Shown: piece by piece, positions 43,845-54,624 of the stretch
How positions within the stretch are numbered: position 1 is the stretch's first letter
Layout: each line of letters opens with the position of its first letter
NCBI RefSeq assembly: GCF_001598055.1
Contig: NZ_CP014844.1
Span: forward strand, 4,367,642-4,431,641
Reading direction: 5' to 3'
DNA length: 64,000 nt
DNA from: Cupriavidus nantongensis
Lineage (GTDB): Bacteria; Pseudomonadota; Gammaproteobacteria; Burkholderiales; Burkholderiaceae
Notes under the pieces: model-generated
The model's input: only the letters and a program-made list of their open reading frames with translations
Databases searched by the model: none
What the model was told of the DNA's origin: nothing
Position numbers and translations under genes: made by a program

Positions 43845-43918
43845 GACTGCTCGACTCCGCGCCTGCCAGCCCCCATCACGCCACCGCCCACACCCCGCAG
43901 ACTGTCAACGAGAACGCC

Positions 43919-44944
43919 ATGATCACGCCGCAAGAAGCCCTGACGCGCTGCATCGAGCACCGCGAAATCTTCCATGACGAAATGCTGCACCTGATGCGGC
44001 AGATCATGCAGGCGCAGATCTCGCCGGTAATGGCCGCCGCGATCCTGACCGGGCTGCGGGTCAAGAAGGAAACCATCGGCGAGATCTCCGCCGCCGCGCA
44101 GGTGATGCGCGAGTTCGCCAACAAGGTGCCGGTGAAGGACCGCGAGAACTTCGTCGATATCGTCGGCACCGGCGGCGACGGCTCGCACACCTTCAATATC
44201 TCGACCGCGTCCATGTTCGTCGCCGCCGCCGCCGGAGCGAAGATCGCCAAGCACGGCAACCGCGGCGTCAGCTCCAAGTCGGGCAGCGCCGACGTGCTGG
44301 AGGCGCTGGGCGTCAACATCATGCTGACGCCCGAGCAGGTCGGCCAGTGCATCGAAGAGACCGGCATCGGCTTCATGTTCGCGCCCACGCACCATCCGGC
44401 GATGAAGAACGTCGCGCCGATCCGCAAGGAAATGGGCGTGCGCACCATCTTCAATATCCTGGGGCCGCTGACCAACCCGGCCGATGCGCCCAATATCCTG
44501 ATGGGCGTGTTCCATCCCGACCTGGTCGGCATCCAGGTGCGGGTGATGCAGCGCCTGGGCGCGCAGCACGCCATCGTGGTCTACGGCAAGGACGGCATGG
44601 ACGAGGTCTCGCTCGGCGCCGCGACGCTGGTGGGCGAACTGAAGGACGGCGAAGTGCGCGAGTACGAGATCCACCCCGAGGACTTCGGCCTGTCGATGAT
44701 CTCCAACCGCGGCCTGAAGGTGGCCGATGCCGCCGAGTCGAAGGACATGCTGCTCGAGGCGCTGTCCAACGCGCCCGGCACGCCGCGCGAGATCGTGTCG
44801 CTGAACGCGGGCACCGCGCTGTACGCCGCCAACGTGGCGGACTCGGTCGAGGACGGCATCCGCCGCGCGCGCGAAGCCATCGCCAGCGGCGCCGCCCGGC
44901 AGAAGCTCGACGCCTTCGTGCGCGCCACGCAGCAGTTCAAGTAA
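43919..44944 (+). CDS. trpD: Anthranilate phosphoribosyltransferase
   Basis: A 341-residue transferase that joins anthranilate to PRPP. Signature motifs are [38 protein letters not shown], and [26 protein letters not shown] (truncated here to the core [10 protein letters not shown]). The ATG at 43919 ([14 protein letters not shown]) is the family start. Another ATG at 43841 overlaps the trpG stop and would add 26 residues without homology. Confidence 0.95.
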   Translation: MITPQEALTRCIEHREIFHDEMLHLMRQIMQAQISPVMAAAILTGLRVKKETIGEISAAAQVMREFANKVPVKDRENFVDIVGTGGDGSHTFNISTASMFVAAAAGAKIAKHGNRGVSSKSGSADVLEALGVNIMLTPEQVGQCIEETGIGFMFAPTHHPAMKNVAPIRKEMGVRTIFNILGPLTNPADAPNILMGVFHPDLVGIQVRVMQRLGAQHAIVVYGKDGMDEVSLGAATLVGELKDGEVREYEIHPEDFGLSMISNRGLKVADAAESKDMLLEALSNAPGTPREIVSLNAGTALYAANVADSVEDGIRRAREAIASGAARQKLDAFVRATQQFK

Positions 44945-44955
44945 GAGACGCCGAT

Positions 44956-45759
44956 ATGTCAGACATCCTGCAGAAAATCCTGGCCGTAAAGGCCGACGAA
45001 GTCGCCGCCGCGCGCAAGCGGCGCGACCTGCCCAGCCTGCGCGCCGAGGCCGAAAGCCTGCGCACCGAGGCCGGCTTCGCCCCGCGCGGCTTCGAGCGCG
45101 CGCTGCGCGACAAGATCGCCGGCGGCCACGCCGGCGTGATCGCCGAGATCAAGAAGGCATCGCCGTCCAAGGGCGTGCTGCGCGAGCAGTTCCTGCCCGA
45201 GGCCATCGCCGAGAGCTATGCCGCGCATGGCGCGGCCTGCCTGTCGGTGCTGACCGACGAGCATTTCTTCCAGGGCCACGCCGACTACCTGAAGCGCGCC
45301 CGCGGCGCCTGCCCATTGCCCGCTCTGCGCAAGGACTTCATGGTCGACCTGTACCAGGTCTATGAAGCGCGCAGCTGGGGCGCCGACTGCATTCTGCTGA
45401 TCGTCGCGGCGCTGGACCCGGGACTGATGGCCGAGCTGGAAGCGTGCGCGCACGAGCTCGGCATGGACGTGCTGGTGGAAGTCCATGGCAGCGACGAACT
45501 CGACGTGGCGCTGCGGCTGAAGACGCCGCTGCTGGGCGTGAACAACCGCAACCTGCGCACTTTCGACGTGTCGCTGGACAACACCCTCGAGCTGCTGCCG
45601 CGCATGCCGGCCGACAAGCTGGTGGTGACCGAGTCCGGCATCCTCGGGCCGGCGGACGTGCAGCGCATGCGCGATGCCAATGTGCATGCGTTCCTGGTGG
45701 GCGAGGCGTTCATGCGGGCGAAGGATCCGGGGGTGGAGCTGGCGCGGTTGTTTGGTTGA
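44956..45759 (+). CDS. trpC: Indole-3-glycerol phosphate synthase
   Basis: A 267-residue TIM barrel that closes the indole ring. Motifs are [67 protein letters not shown] and [13 protein letters not shown], which hold catalytic Lys and Glu residues. Eleven bases after trpD. trpF, trpB and trpA are not linked, the usual split in this group. Confidence 0.96.
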   Translation: MSDILQKILAVKADEVAAARKRRDLPSLRAEAESLRTEAGFAPRGFERALRDKIAGGHAGVIAEIKKASPSKGVLREQFLPEAIAESYAAHGAACLSVLTDEHFFQGHADYLKRARGACPLPALRKDFMVDLYQVYEARSWGADCILLIVAALDPGLMAELEACAHELGMDVLVEVHGSDELDVALRLKTPLLGVNNRNLRTFDVSLDNTLELLPRMPADKLVVTESGILGPADVQRMRDANVHAFLVGEAFMRAKDPGVELARLFG

Positions 45760-45770
45760 TTCCTCCCGCC

Positions 45771-46400
45771 ATGCCCCAGGAAATCGAACTCAAGCTCGCC
45801 GTCCCCGACGCCGCCCTCGCCCCGCTGGCCGCCTGGCTCGACGCCAACGGCCAGCCACAAGGCGAGGCCACGCTGCTCAACGTTTACCTCGACACGCCCC
45901 AACGCGACCTGGCGCAGGCGCGCGCCGCGCTGCGCCTGCGCCGCAAGGGCGCGCAGTGGCTGCAGACGCTGAAGACCGCCGGCAACAGCCAGGGCGGGCT
46001 GGCCACGCGGCATGAGTGGGAGACCGCCACCGCCGGCGACGCCATCGAGCTGCAAGCTTTTCCCGCCGAGGCGCAAGCCGTGCTGGCGCCGATGATCGGC
46101 AGCCTGGCGCCGGTGTTCCGCACCGACTTTGTCCGCCGCAGCTGGATCGTCACGCAGGACGGCGCACGGATCGAGGCTGCGCTCGACACCGGCACCATCA
46201 GCGCGCCAGGCAGTGCCGCGCAAGAGCCCATCCAGGAACTCGAACTGGAATGGCTCGATGGCGATGCCGCGCACGCCGCCGATGCGCTGCGTGCCTTCGC
46301 CGCGCGGCTTGCCGCCGTGGCGGCACTGGCGCCGTCGGACCTGAGCAAGGCAGCGCGCGGCTACCGCCTGGCCGGGATCGCCGAGGGCAAGGCGTCATAA
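45771..46400 (+). CDS. CYTH-domain triphosphatase
   Basis: A 209-residue protein with the CYTH signature EIELKLAV (ExExK) at residues 4-11. Alternating basic/acidic strands form the tunnel fold ([41 protein letters not shown]). Members hydrolyse inorganic triphosphate or thiamine triphosphate. It lacks the C-terminal CHAD domain often fused to E. coli YgiF. 11 bp after trpC, so possibly read through from trp. Confidence 0.88.
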   Translation: MPQEIELKLAVPDAALAPLAAWLDANGQPQGEATLLNVYLDTPQRDLAQARAALRLRRKGAQWLQTLKTAGNSQGGLATRHEWETATAGDAIELQAFPAEAQAVLAPMIGSLAPVFRTDFVRRSWIVTQDGARIEAALDTGTISAPGSAAQEPIQELELEWLDGDAAHAADALRAFAARLAAVAALAPSDLSKAARGYRLAGIAEGKAS

Positions 46401-46429
46401 TCGCGGTTTTCCCGCCGCGCATTTCCCGC

Positions 46430-47206
46430 ATGCAAGCCGATCTCTTTGCCGCCGAAGCGCCCCGCGCCCCCGGCGAACCGTCTCCCGCCGCCAGCCTGCA
46501 AGCGCAGGCCGATGCCCTGCCCGCCGCCTGGCGCGCCTTGCTCGAGCCCTGCATCGCGGTGCCGGCGTGGCGCGAGCTGGCCGCCTTTGTCGATGGCGAA
46601 CGCGCCGCCGGCAAGCCGGTGTTTCCGCACCATGTCTTCCACGCGCTGCACCTGACGCCGCCCGATGCGGTCAAGGTGGTGATCCTGGGCCAGGACCCTT
46701 ACCACGGCACCGGCACGGTCGGCGGCATCGAGCTGCCGCAGGCGCACGGGCTTGCCTTCTCGGTGCCGGCAGGCATCAAGGTGCCGCCCAGCCTGCGCAA
46801 CATCTTCAAGGAGATCGCGGCGGAATTCGGCGCCGACGGCAATTGCCCGCCGCGCACCTCCGGCAACCTGGAAGGCTGGGCGCGCCAGGGCGTGCTGCTG
46901 CTCAATACCGTGCTGACGGTCGAGCAGGGCCAGGCCGCCAGCCATGCGCGGCGCGGCTGGGAAGCCGTCACCGATTGCCTGATCCGGCACCTCGCCGCCA
47001 GCCGGCCCAACCTGGTGTTCATGCTGTGGGGCAGCCATGCGCAGGCCAAGAAGCCCTTGCTGGGCGCGGGCCACTGCGTGCTGGAAGCGCCGCACCCGTC
47101 CCCCTTGTCGGCGCACCGGGGCTTCCTTGGCTGCGGCCACTTCCGCGAAGCCAATCGCTGGCTCGAAGCCCACGGCCGCACGGCGATCGACTGGACTGCG
47201 GCCTAG
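46430..47206 (+). CDS. ung: Uracil-DNA glycosylase
   Basis: A 258-residue family-1 uracil-DNA glycosylase that removes uracil from DNA. Motif A is GQDPYH (residues 87-92) with catalytic Asp89, and motif B is HPSPLSAHR near 212-220. An eight-residue insertion after GQDPYHGTG (TVGGIELP) precedes QAHGLAFSV, as in some betaproteobacteria. The N-terminal tail of about 35 residues is Ala/Pro-rich. 29 bp after the CYTH gene. Confidence 0.95.
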   Translation: MQADLFAAEAPRAPGEPSPAASLQAQADALPAAWRALLEPCIAVPAWRELAAFVDGERAAGKPVFPHHVFHALHLTPPDAVKVVILGQDPYHGTGTVGGIELPQAHGLAFSVPAGIKVPPSLRNIFKEIAAEFGADGNCPPRTSGNLEGWARQGVLLLNTVLTVEQGQAASHARRGWEAVTDCLIRHLAASRPNLVFMLWGSHAQAKKPLLGAGHCVLEAPHPSPLSAHRGFLGCGHFREANRWLEAHGRTAIDWTAA

Positions 47207-47218
47207 CGCAGCGGGCCG

Positions 47219-47497
47219 CTAGACCGTCGGCCGGAACTCGAAGCCGGCAAACTCCCCTTCCCCGCGCCCGACCTCGACAAACGCCACCTGCGCCGCCGGC
47301 GGGCCGGTTTCCATCCACGCCTGCAGCGCCTCCAGCTGCTTGACCGTGCCGTGCGCCATCACCTCGACGGTGCCGTCGGCCCGGTTGCGCACCCAGCCGC
47401 CCAGCCCGAGTTCATCCGCCGCGTCGGCACAGGCGGCGCGATAGCCCACGCCCTGCACGCGCCCGTGCGCGACCAGGCGCCAGGTTGCCTTGTTCAT
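47219..47497 (-). CDS. acyP: Acylphosphatase
   Basis: A 92-residue enzyme that hydrolyses acyl phosphates. The active-site loop RLVAHGRVQGVGYR gives the catalytic arginine, and GLGGWVRNRADGTVEV supplies the asparagine. Length and motifs are exact for the family. Convergent with ung, 12 bp apart. Confidence 0.93.
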   Translation of the reverse strand: MNKATWRLVAHGRVQGVGYRAACADAADELGLGGWVRNRADGTVEVMAHGTVKQLEALQAWMETGPPAAQVAFVEVGRGEGEFAGFEFRPTV

Positions 47498-47714
47498 GGT
47501 GGCTTCCCCGTGAGCGCACGCGACGCGTGCGCGTTGTGTCATCGACACCAAGTAAACTAGACCGCCATGCCGGGCGTTACCAGTGGATGCGCGCCGCCCG
47601 GCGTGATCAGCATGAAGCCGGCGGCATGCGGGCTTTGCCGTTGTCCGCCGGGGCCGCGAACCCGGGGCAGGCCACAAGCCTCCGCCCCGCCAGCTCGATA
47701 CACGACAAGCGCCC

Positions 47715-49469
47715 ATGATGCCACCCGCCGACCGCAACGCGGCCCCGCCCGCCCCTGGCTTCGACAGCCAGCTGCTGCGCGCCCCGCCCAACCGCTTCGA
47801 CCTGGTGCTGCTGCCGATCATCCTGGCCGTGATCGTGATGATCGCGTTCGCCGCGCAGCAGATGAATGTCCCGTTCCGACCCGACCAGCCGCTGGCGGTG
47901 CACCTGGACGTGGCCTACCTGCCCTACTACCTGATGCGCACCAGCATCCGCATGCTGGCCGCGCTGGCGGCATCGCTGCTGTTCTCGCTGGCCTTTGCCG
48001 CGCTGGCGTCCAAGAGCCGCACCGCCGAGAAGGTATTGGTGCCGGCGCTGGACATCCTGCAGTCGATCCCGGTGCTGGGCTTCCTGTCGATCACCGTGAC
48101 CGGCTTCATCGCCCTGTTCCCGGGCAACCTGGCGGGGGTGGAGTGCGCGGCGATCTTTGCCATCTTCACGTCGCAGGCCTGGAACATGGCCTTCAGCCTG
48201 TACCAGTCGTTCCGCACCATCCCGGGCGATTTGCTCGAGGCCGCGGCCATGTTCCGGCTCTCGGCGTGGCAGCGCTTCTGGCGGCTGGAGGTGCCGTACG
48301 CCATGCCGGGGTTGCTGTGGAACATGATGATGTCGATGTCCGGTGGCTGGTTCTTCGTGGTCGCGTCCGAGGCGATCTCGGTGTCGGGCCACGATATCCG
48401 GCTGCCCGGCATCGGCTCCTATATCGCGCTGGCGATCCAGCAGCAGGACCTCGCCGCGATCGGCTGGGCCATCGTGGCGATGCTGGTCGGCATCCTGCTG
48501 TACGACCAGTTGCTGTTCCGCCCGCTGGTGGCCTGGGCCGACCGCTTCCGCTTCGAGACCCTGGCGCAGGACAAGCTGCCGCAGTCGTGGCTGCTGGACC
48601 TGCTGCGCCGCTCGGCATGGGTCGGCGCGCTGCTGGCGCAGGCCGCCGCGCTGGCCGCGCGCACGCTGGCGTGGGGCGCGCGCACGCGCATGCCGGCACC
48701 GGCCCGTGCGGTCGATCCGCGCCGGGCGCTATGGCTGGGCCGTGTGCGCGACGCCGTGATCGTGCTGGTGGCGCTGGCCGCGCTGCTGCGCGTGGGCTAT
48801 TTCGTCCACAGCGAGGTGGGCTGGGGCGAAGTGGTCCACGTGCTGTGGCTGGGCACGCTGACCATGCTGCGGGTGATCGTGCTGATTGCGCTGGCGGCGC
48901 TGGTGTGGGTGCCTATCGGCATCCGCATCGGCCTGAACCCGGACCTGGCACGCATTGCGCAGCCGATCGCGCAGTTCCTGGCGGCGTTCCCGGCCAACCT
49001 GATGTTCCCGCTGGCGGTGATGCTGATCGCGCGCTTCGCGCTGAACCCGGAGATCTGGCTGAGCCCGCTGCTGATCTTCGGCACCCAGTGGTACATCCTG
49101 TTCAACGTGATCGCCGGGGCCTCGGGCATTCCCACCGAGCTGAAGCTTGCCGCGCGCAACTTCGGGCTGCGCGGCTGGCTGCTGTGGAAGCGCTTCCTGA
49201 TTCCTGCAGTCTTTCCCAGCCTGCTGACCGGGCTGGTCACGGCCGCGGGCGGCTCGTGGAACGCCAGCATCGTGTCCGAATACGTGACCTGGGGCGATCG
49301 CACCATCGTCGCCACCGGGCTCGGCAGCTATATCGCCGAGACCACCGCGCGCGGCGATTTCCCGCGCATTGCGCTGGGCATCGGCGTGATGGCGCTGTTC
49401 GTGGTGGGCTTCAACCGGCTGTTGTGGAACCGCCTGTACCAACTCGCGCAGGAGCGCACACGCCTGTAA
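47715..49469 (+). CDS. ABC transporter permease with two fused permease domains (SsuC/TauC/NrtB-like)
   Basis: A 584-residue inner-membrane protein with two BPD_transp_1 halves (about residues 60-280 and 360-575), each with five to six membrane segments. The first EAA loop is IPGDLLEAAAMFRLSAWQRFWRLEVPYA and the second is IPTELKLAARNFGLRGWLLWKRFLIPA. The fusion provides both pore halves. No solute receptor is encoded nearby, so substrate is unknown. It pairs with the ATPase 13 bp downstream. The 217-bp gap before it contains its promoter but no gene. Confidence 0.9.
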   Translation: MMPPADRNAAPPAPGFDSQLLRAPPNRFDLVLLPIILAVIVMIAFAAQQMNVPFRPDQPLAVHLDVAYLPYYLMRTSIRMLAALAASLLFSLAFAALASKSRTAEKVLVPALDILQSIPVLGFLSITVTGFIALFPGNLAGVECAAIFAIFTSQAWNMAFSLYQSFRTIPGDLLEAAAMFRLSAWQRFWRLEVPYAMPGLLWNMMMSMSGGWFFVVASEAISVSGHDIRLPGIGSYIALAIQQQDLAAIGWAIVAMLVGILLYDQLLFRPLVAWADRFRFETLAQDKLPQSWLLDLLRRSAWVGALLAQAAALAARTLAWGARTRMPAPARAVDPRRALWLGRVRDAVIVLVALAALLRVGYFVHSEVGWGEVVHVLWLGTLTMLRVIVLIALAALVWVPIGIRIGLNPDLARIAQPIAQFLAAFPANLMFPLAVMLIARFALNPEIWLSPLLIFGTQWYILFNVIAGASGIPTELKLAARNFGLRGWLLWKRFLIPAVFPSLLTGLVTAAGGSWNASIVSEYVTWGDRTIVATGLGSYIAETTARGDFPRIALGIGVMALFVVGFNRLLWNRLYQLAQERTRL

Positions 49470-49481
49470 GGCACGGCAACG

Positions 49482-50813
49482 ATGGCAGAGAACATTGCAA
49501 CCCCCACCGCCGCGGCGGTGATCGAACTGCGCGGCGTCGGCAAGATCTTCCGCACCGCCAGCCAGAGCGACCGCGCCGTGCTCGAAGGCGTCGACCTGAC
49601 CCTGCGCGAGGGCGAGATCGTCGCCATGCTGGGCAAGTCCGGCTCGGGCAAGTCCACGCTGCTGCGCATCATGGCGGGCCTGGTCGGCGCCGACCGCGGC
49701 GAGGTGCGATTTCGCGGCCAGCGCCTGGCCGGCACCGCCGAGGGCATCGCCATGGTGTTCCAGTCGTTCGCGCTGTTCCCGTGGCTGACGGTGCAGCAGA
49801 ACGTCGAGCTGGGGCTGGAGGCGCAGGGCGTGCCCAAAGCCGAGCGCGAGCGCCGCGCCGAGGCCGCGATCGACATGATCGGCCTGGCCGGCTTCAACAG
49901 CGCGCTGCCGCGCGAGCTGTCGGGCGGCATGCGCCAGCGCGTCGGCATCGCGCGCGCGCTGGTGACCGAGCCCGACCTGCTGCTGATGGACGAAGCGTTC
50001 TCGGCGCTGGACGTGCTGACCGGCGAGACCCTGCGCGACGAAATGCTGGCGCTGTGGGAAAGCGGCCGCGCCAACATCAGGAGCATCCTGATCGTTTCGC
50101 ACAATATCGAGGAAGCGGTGATGATGGCCGACCGCATCGTGATCCTGTCGAGCGACCCGGGCCGCATCCGCGCCGAGGTGCCGGTGGCGCTGCCGCGCCC
50201 GCGCAACCGCGACAGTGCCCAGGTGCGCGCGCTGGTCGACCAGATCTACGCGCTGATGACAGCCCCGGCGGCCGAAGCGCTCGCGCCAGCGCCGGCGCGC
50301 GAGATCGGCTACCGGCTGCCGGACGCCGACATCAGCCAGATGGAAGCCATCCTCGATCTGCTGTGCGAGGCGCCCTTCCACTGCCGCGCCGACCTGCCCC
50401 ACCTGGCCGACGAAGCCGGCCTGACCGACGACGAACTGCTGCCGGCCTGCGAAGCGCTGCAACTGGTGCAACTGGTGTCGATCGAGGCCGGCGACATCAC
50501 CGCCACCGACGCCGGCCGCGCCTACTACGCGGCCGGACCGCAGCAGCGCAAGGCCATCTTCGGCCGGCAACTGCTCGCCAACATCGCGCTGGCCGCGCAT
50601 GTGCGGCGCGAGCTGGTGGCGAGCGAAAGCGGCGAGATCGGCGAGGAACAGGTGCTCGAAGCGCTGGAGCAGTTCCTGAAGCCGGCGGAGGCCGAACGCG
50701 TGCTGAGCGTGGCGATCGGTTGGGGGCGGTATGGGGAGATTTTCGAGTACAGCTATAACAGCGGGGTGCTGACGTTGCCGGAGGATGAGGGGGCGGCGGA
50801 GCGCGGCGTTTAA
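49482..50813 (+). CDS. ABC transporter ATPase with AAA-associated C-terminal domain
   Basis: A 443-residue nitrate/sulfonate-type ATPase. Walker A is GKSGSGKST, signature LSGGMRQRVGIARAL and Walker B LLMDEAFSALD. After about residue 270 comes a 160-residue helical AAA-associated domain (PF09821-like; ADISQMEAILDLL, DLPHLADEAGLTDDEL), which in relatives is regulatory. The IS110 element starts 22 bp past its stop, so the gene itself is intact. Confidence 0.9.
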   Translation: MAENIATPTAAAVIELRGVGKIFRTASQSDRAVLEGVDLTLREGEIVAMLGKSGSGKSTLLRIMAGLVGADRGEVRFRGQRLAGTAEGIAMVFQSFALFPWLTVQQNVELGLEAQGVPKAERERRAEAAIDMIGLAGFNSALPRELSGGMRQRVGIARALVTEPDLLLMDEAFSALDVLTGETLRDEMLALWESGRANIRSILIVSHNIEEAVMMADRIVILSSDPGRIRAEVPVALPRPRNRDSAQVRALVDQIYALMTAPAAEALAPAPAREIGYRLPDADISQMEAILDLLCEAPFHCRADLPHLADEAGLTDDELLPACEALQLVQLVSIEAGDITATDAGRAYYAAGPQQRKAIFGRQLLANIALAAHVRRELVASESGEIGEEQVLEALEQFLKPAEAERVLSVAIGWGRYGEIFEYSYNSGVLTLPEDEGAAERGV

Positions 50814-50838
50814 TCTCACTGCTGGTTTGCTCCCCTTG

Positions 50839-50844
50839 TATGTT
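50839..50844 (+). promoter_or_regulatory. Left-end -10 element of the circular-junction promoter
   Basis: TATGTT, two bases inside the left border. It has no partner -35 in the flanking genome at the right distance, but matches TTGACT of the right end in the circle. Confidence 0.6.
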
Positions 50845-50850
50845 CTCGGA

Positions 50851-52034
<1,184 letters not shown>

Positions 52035-52049
52035 TTAAACACAGTTGCT

Positions 52050-52166
52050 CTCCCGCGCGCGGGAGAGGGGTTGGGGGAGAGGGCCGGCGCTGGCCCGGGC
52101 GACGGCGTTCACTTCGTGGAGGCTCCTGCCCTCTCCCCCGCCCCTCTCCCGCAAGCGGGAGAGGGG
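52050..52166. repeat. REP-like palindromic repeat (interrupted on the left by the IS)
   Basis: Two hairpins flank a central stem. The left one (CTCTCCCGC/GCGGGAGAG, 52048-52067) is cut by the IS. The right one is CCCCTCTCCCGC-AA-GCGGGAGAGGGG (52141-52166). Between them GGGGGAGAGGGC (52073-52084) pairs with GCCCTCTCCCCC (52128-52139), so the whole can form a cruciform. Such elements are common between genes in Cupriavidus and may end transcription from either side. Confidence 0.8.
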
Positions 52167-52189
52167 CGAAAACAATCGGTTCCGGATCC

Positions 52190-54565
52190 CTACGACCGCG
52201 CCCGCATCGCCCTGCCAATCGCCCCCGTGCGCAGCGCGATCTTGGCCGCGTCCTCGCGCAGCGCGCGCAGCCGGCGCTCCAGCACCGCGTTGGCGGGGCG
52301 GCCGGTGGAGCTGGATGTCGGCCCTGCCTGTTCGCTCGACTCGCCCGCCGCGGCGGCCTGCACCAGCGTGTCGGTGCGGCGCTTGTCGGCGGAGTCCGCC
52401 AGCCGGGCGCGGCGTTCCGCGGCGGCGTCTTCCTCGGCTTCGGGCGTGACGGTTGCCGCGACCGCTTCAGGGGCCGCTTCAGGGGCCGCCCCGGGGGCCG
52501 CTTCAGGGACCGCCTCGACAACAACTGCCACCGGCGCCTTGGCGCTGCGGATAAAGCCGGCGCCGCGGCCGCCGCCGCGCTCGTCGGCGTGCAGGCGTTC
52601 GCTGGCCAATTGCAGGCTGTGGCTGGCGGCCTCGGTGGCTTGTTCGATCGCGGCCTCGGCGGCCGGGAGATCGAGTTCCTCGTAGTGCTGGCGCACATGG
52701 ATGCGTGCCGCCGCCACATGTGCGGCGACGAGGTAGTTCTGCACGATGAAGCGGTTCAGGTTGTCGACCGCGCGATGCCGGCTCCTGGGCTCGTCCAGCA
52801 TGCGCTGGAACGACGAGATCAGCGCCGACAGGTTGTCCATGAACTGCTTGCGCTGCACGCGGTAGGCAAAGTCATCCTTGGCCCGGCGCAGCAGCAGGTC
52901 GCGCGTGGCGGCGATATAGCGGCGGTTGGCCTGCAGCACGTTTTCGACCAGCTTGGGGATGGCACGGTACTCCCAGCTCGGCAGCACGAAGCTGAACAGC
53001 GACGCGATGATGCCGCCGATGACCGTATCCACCAGCCGCTCGCCCGCGACGGTGGGACTGTTCGGCATCAGCAGGTGAATCTGGATCAGCACCTGGATGC
53101 AGGCGGCGATCGCGGTGTAGCGGTACTTGATGGTGACGAAGGCGGCGCTGGCGACCAGCGACAGGAACAGCACGCCCAGCAGGATCAGCGGCTGGTGCAC
53201 CACCTTCAGGATCGCGACCGAGACCACGCAGCCGATCAGCGTGCCGATCACGCGGTCGTTGTAGCGCTGCTTGGTCATGCTGAAGTTGGGCTTCAGGATC
53301 ACGATGATGGTCAGCAGGATCCAGTAGCTGTGCGACACGTAGGGCAGGCGCTCGGCGATCCACAGCCCCAGCGCCACCGCCATCGACACCCGCAGCGCAA
53401 AGCGGAACGCCGGCGAGCGCCACTTCAGGTTGTCGCGCAGCACGCTCAGCTCGTACTTCTGGCGCGTCAGGAACGGCGTCATGTCGGAGCCGGGCAGCAC
53501 CTTGGCCGGCTCCACCGGGGTGCGCGAGGCCTCGTGCAGCTGGCCGATCAGCGTGATCGCGCCGCGCATCATGTCGAGGGTCTCGACCAGCGCCGTCATC
53601 GCCGCCGGGTTGATATGGTGGTGGCGCAGCTGCGCGATCTCCGCCTCGACCGCGCGCAGGCCCGGGCGGTATTCCACCGTGGCGTACGAGCCCCGCCCGC
53701 GCGTGACCTCGTAGGCGATCTCTTCGACGTCCTTGCACATCTGCATCACCAGCCCGCGCAGGTGGTCCAGCACCGGCGTGCCGGCGAAGGTCTGGCGCAG
53801 CATCGGATAGTCGGTGTTGGTCGACAGGATGTACTCGTACAGGTCGAGCATGCGCAGGTGCACCTGCACCAGCAGCCCGTCGTGCGGGGTGCGGTTGCCG
53901 CGCAGCACCAGGTCGCGCGCGGCCTGCTGGCGCTCGGCCACCACGATCTGCTGCCGCACCAGCTGGTTGAACTGGGCCTCGAAGTCATTGCCGGCGTCGT
54001 AGAAGCCGGCCTTGATCTCGAGATAGCCGGCCAGCTCGTACAGCGATTCGGCCAGCACCTGCTGCCGGGTGCGGCGCTCGGTAACCCAGCTCACCAGCAT
54101 CGCGTAACCGAGGTAGGCCACCGCGCCGACGCTGAACAGCGCCGCATGCTCCAGCGCGCGCCGCACCAGGAAGTCTTCGTTGATGGTGAGCGTCATCACG
54201 AACAGCGCGGCGAACTGCAGCGGCAGCGTCTTGTTGCCGTACACCGTCATCATGCCGGCCATGAACGTCACCAGCACCAGCAGGAACGGCATCACGCGCG
54301 GGAACGGCGTGGCCAGCGCCACCACCAGCGTGACCACGCTGCACAGCAGCACGCTGGCCAGCATCTCGTTGAACTTGTGGTTCAGCGGGCTGGGCAGGTC
54401 CATCAGGCTGGTGCACAGCGCGCCCATCGATACCACCATCGCGGTGGGCAGGTCGCTGAAGTGCAGCGCGATCAGCGTCGCGCCGATCACGCCCGTGGCC
54501 GAGCGCAGCCCGCGGTACACATAGTGCGAATACAGGAAGGTGCGGGGATCGTGCGCGTATTGCAT
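52190..54565 (-). CDS. FUSC-family membrane protein (YccS/AaeB-like)
   Basis: A 791-residue inner-membrane protein with two sets of membrane helices (about residues 20-160 and 390-520) and FUSC-type cytoplasmic domains. Typical segments are YVYRGLRSATGVIGATLIAL and GLWIAERLPYVSHSYWILLT, then YNDRVIGTLIGCVVSVAIL. Relatives export aromatic acids or influence envelope stress. The C-terminal 120 residues are low-complexity Ala/Pro/Glu with a short EAAPGAAPEAAPEA repeat (about 52470-52530). Single gene, head-to-head with nothing, ending 23 bp from the repeat. Confidence 0.87.
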   Translation of the reverse strand: MQYAHDPRTFLYSHYVYRGLRSATGVIGATLIALHFSDLPTAMVVSMGALCTSLMDLPSPLNHKFNEMLASVLLCSVVTLVVALATPFPRVMPFLLVLVTFMAGMMTVYGNKTLPLQFAALFVMTLTINEDFLVRRALEHAALFSVGAVAYLGYAMLVSWVTERRTRQQVLAESLYELAGYLEIKAGFYDAGNDFEAQFNQLVRQQIVVAERQQAARDLVLRGNRTPHDGLLVQVHLRMLDLYEYILSTNTDYPMLRQTFAGTPVLDHLRGLVMQMCKDVEEIAYEVTRGRGSYATVEYRPGLRAVEAEIAQLRHHHINPAAMTALVETLDMMRGAITLIGQLHEASRTPVEPAKVLPGSDMTPFLTRQKYELSVLRDNLKWRSPAFRFALRVSMAVALGLWIAERLPYVSHSYWILLTIIVILKPNFSMTKQRYNDRVIGTLIGCVVSVAILKVVHQPLILLGVLFLSLVASAAFVTIKYRYTAIAACIQVLIQIHLLMPNSPTVAGERLVDTVIGGIIASLFSFVLPSWEYRAIPKLVENVLQANRRYIAATRDLLLRRAKDDFAYRVQRKQFMDNLSALISSFQRMLDEPRSRHRAVDNLNRFIVQNYLVAAHVAAARIHVRQHYEELDLPAAEAAIEQATEAASHSLQLASERLHADERGGGRGAGFIRSAKAPVAVVVEAVPEAAPGAAPEAAPEAVAATVTPEAEEDAAAERRARLADSADKRRTDTLVQAAAAGESSEQAGPTSSSTGRPANAVLERRLRALREDAAKIALRTGAIGRAMRARS

Positions 54566-54624
54566 GCAGCGGGGGCGGAGGACCGCGGTGGCGGGGTCTG
54601 GTGTCGCGGCGAAGGAAGACTAGC

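Noticed and set aside
43841..43918. Upstream trpD start overlapping the trpG stop
   Set aside because: Adds 26 residues without family similarity; the start at 43919 gives the usual N-terminus. Kept only as an alternative.
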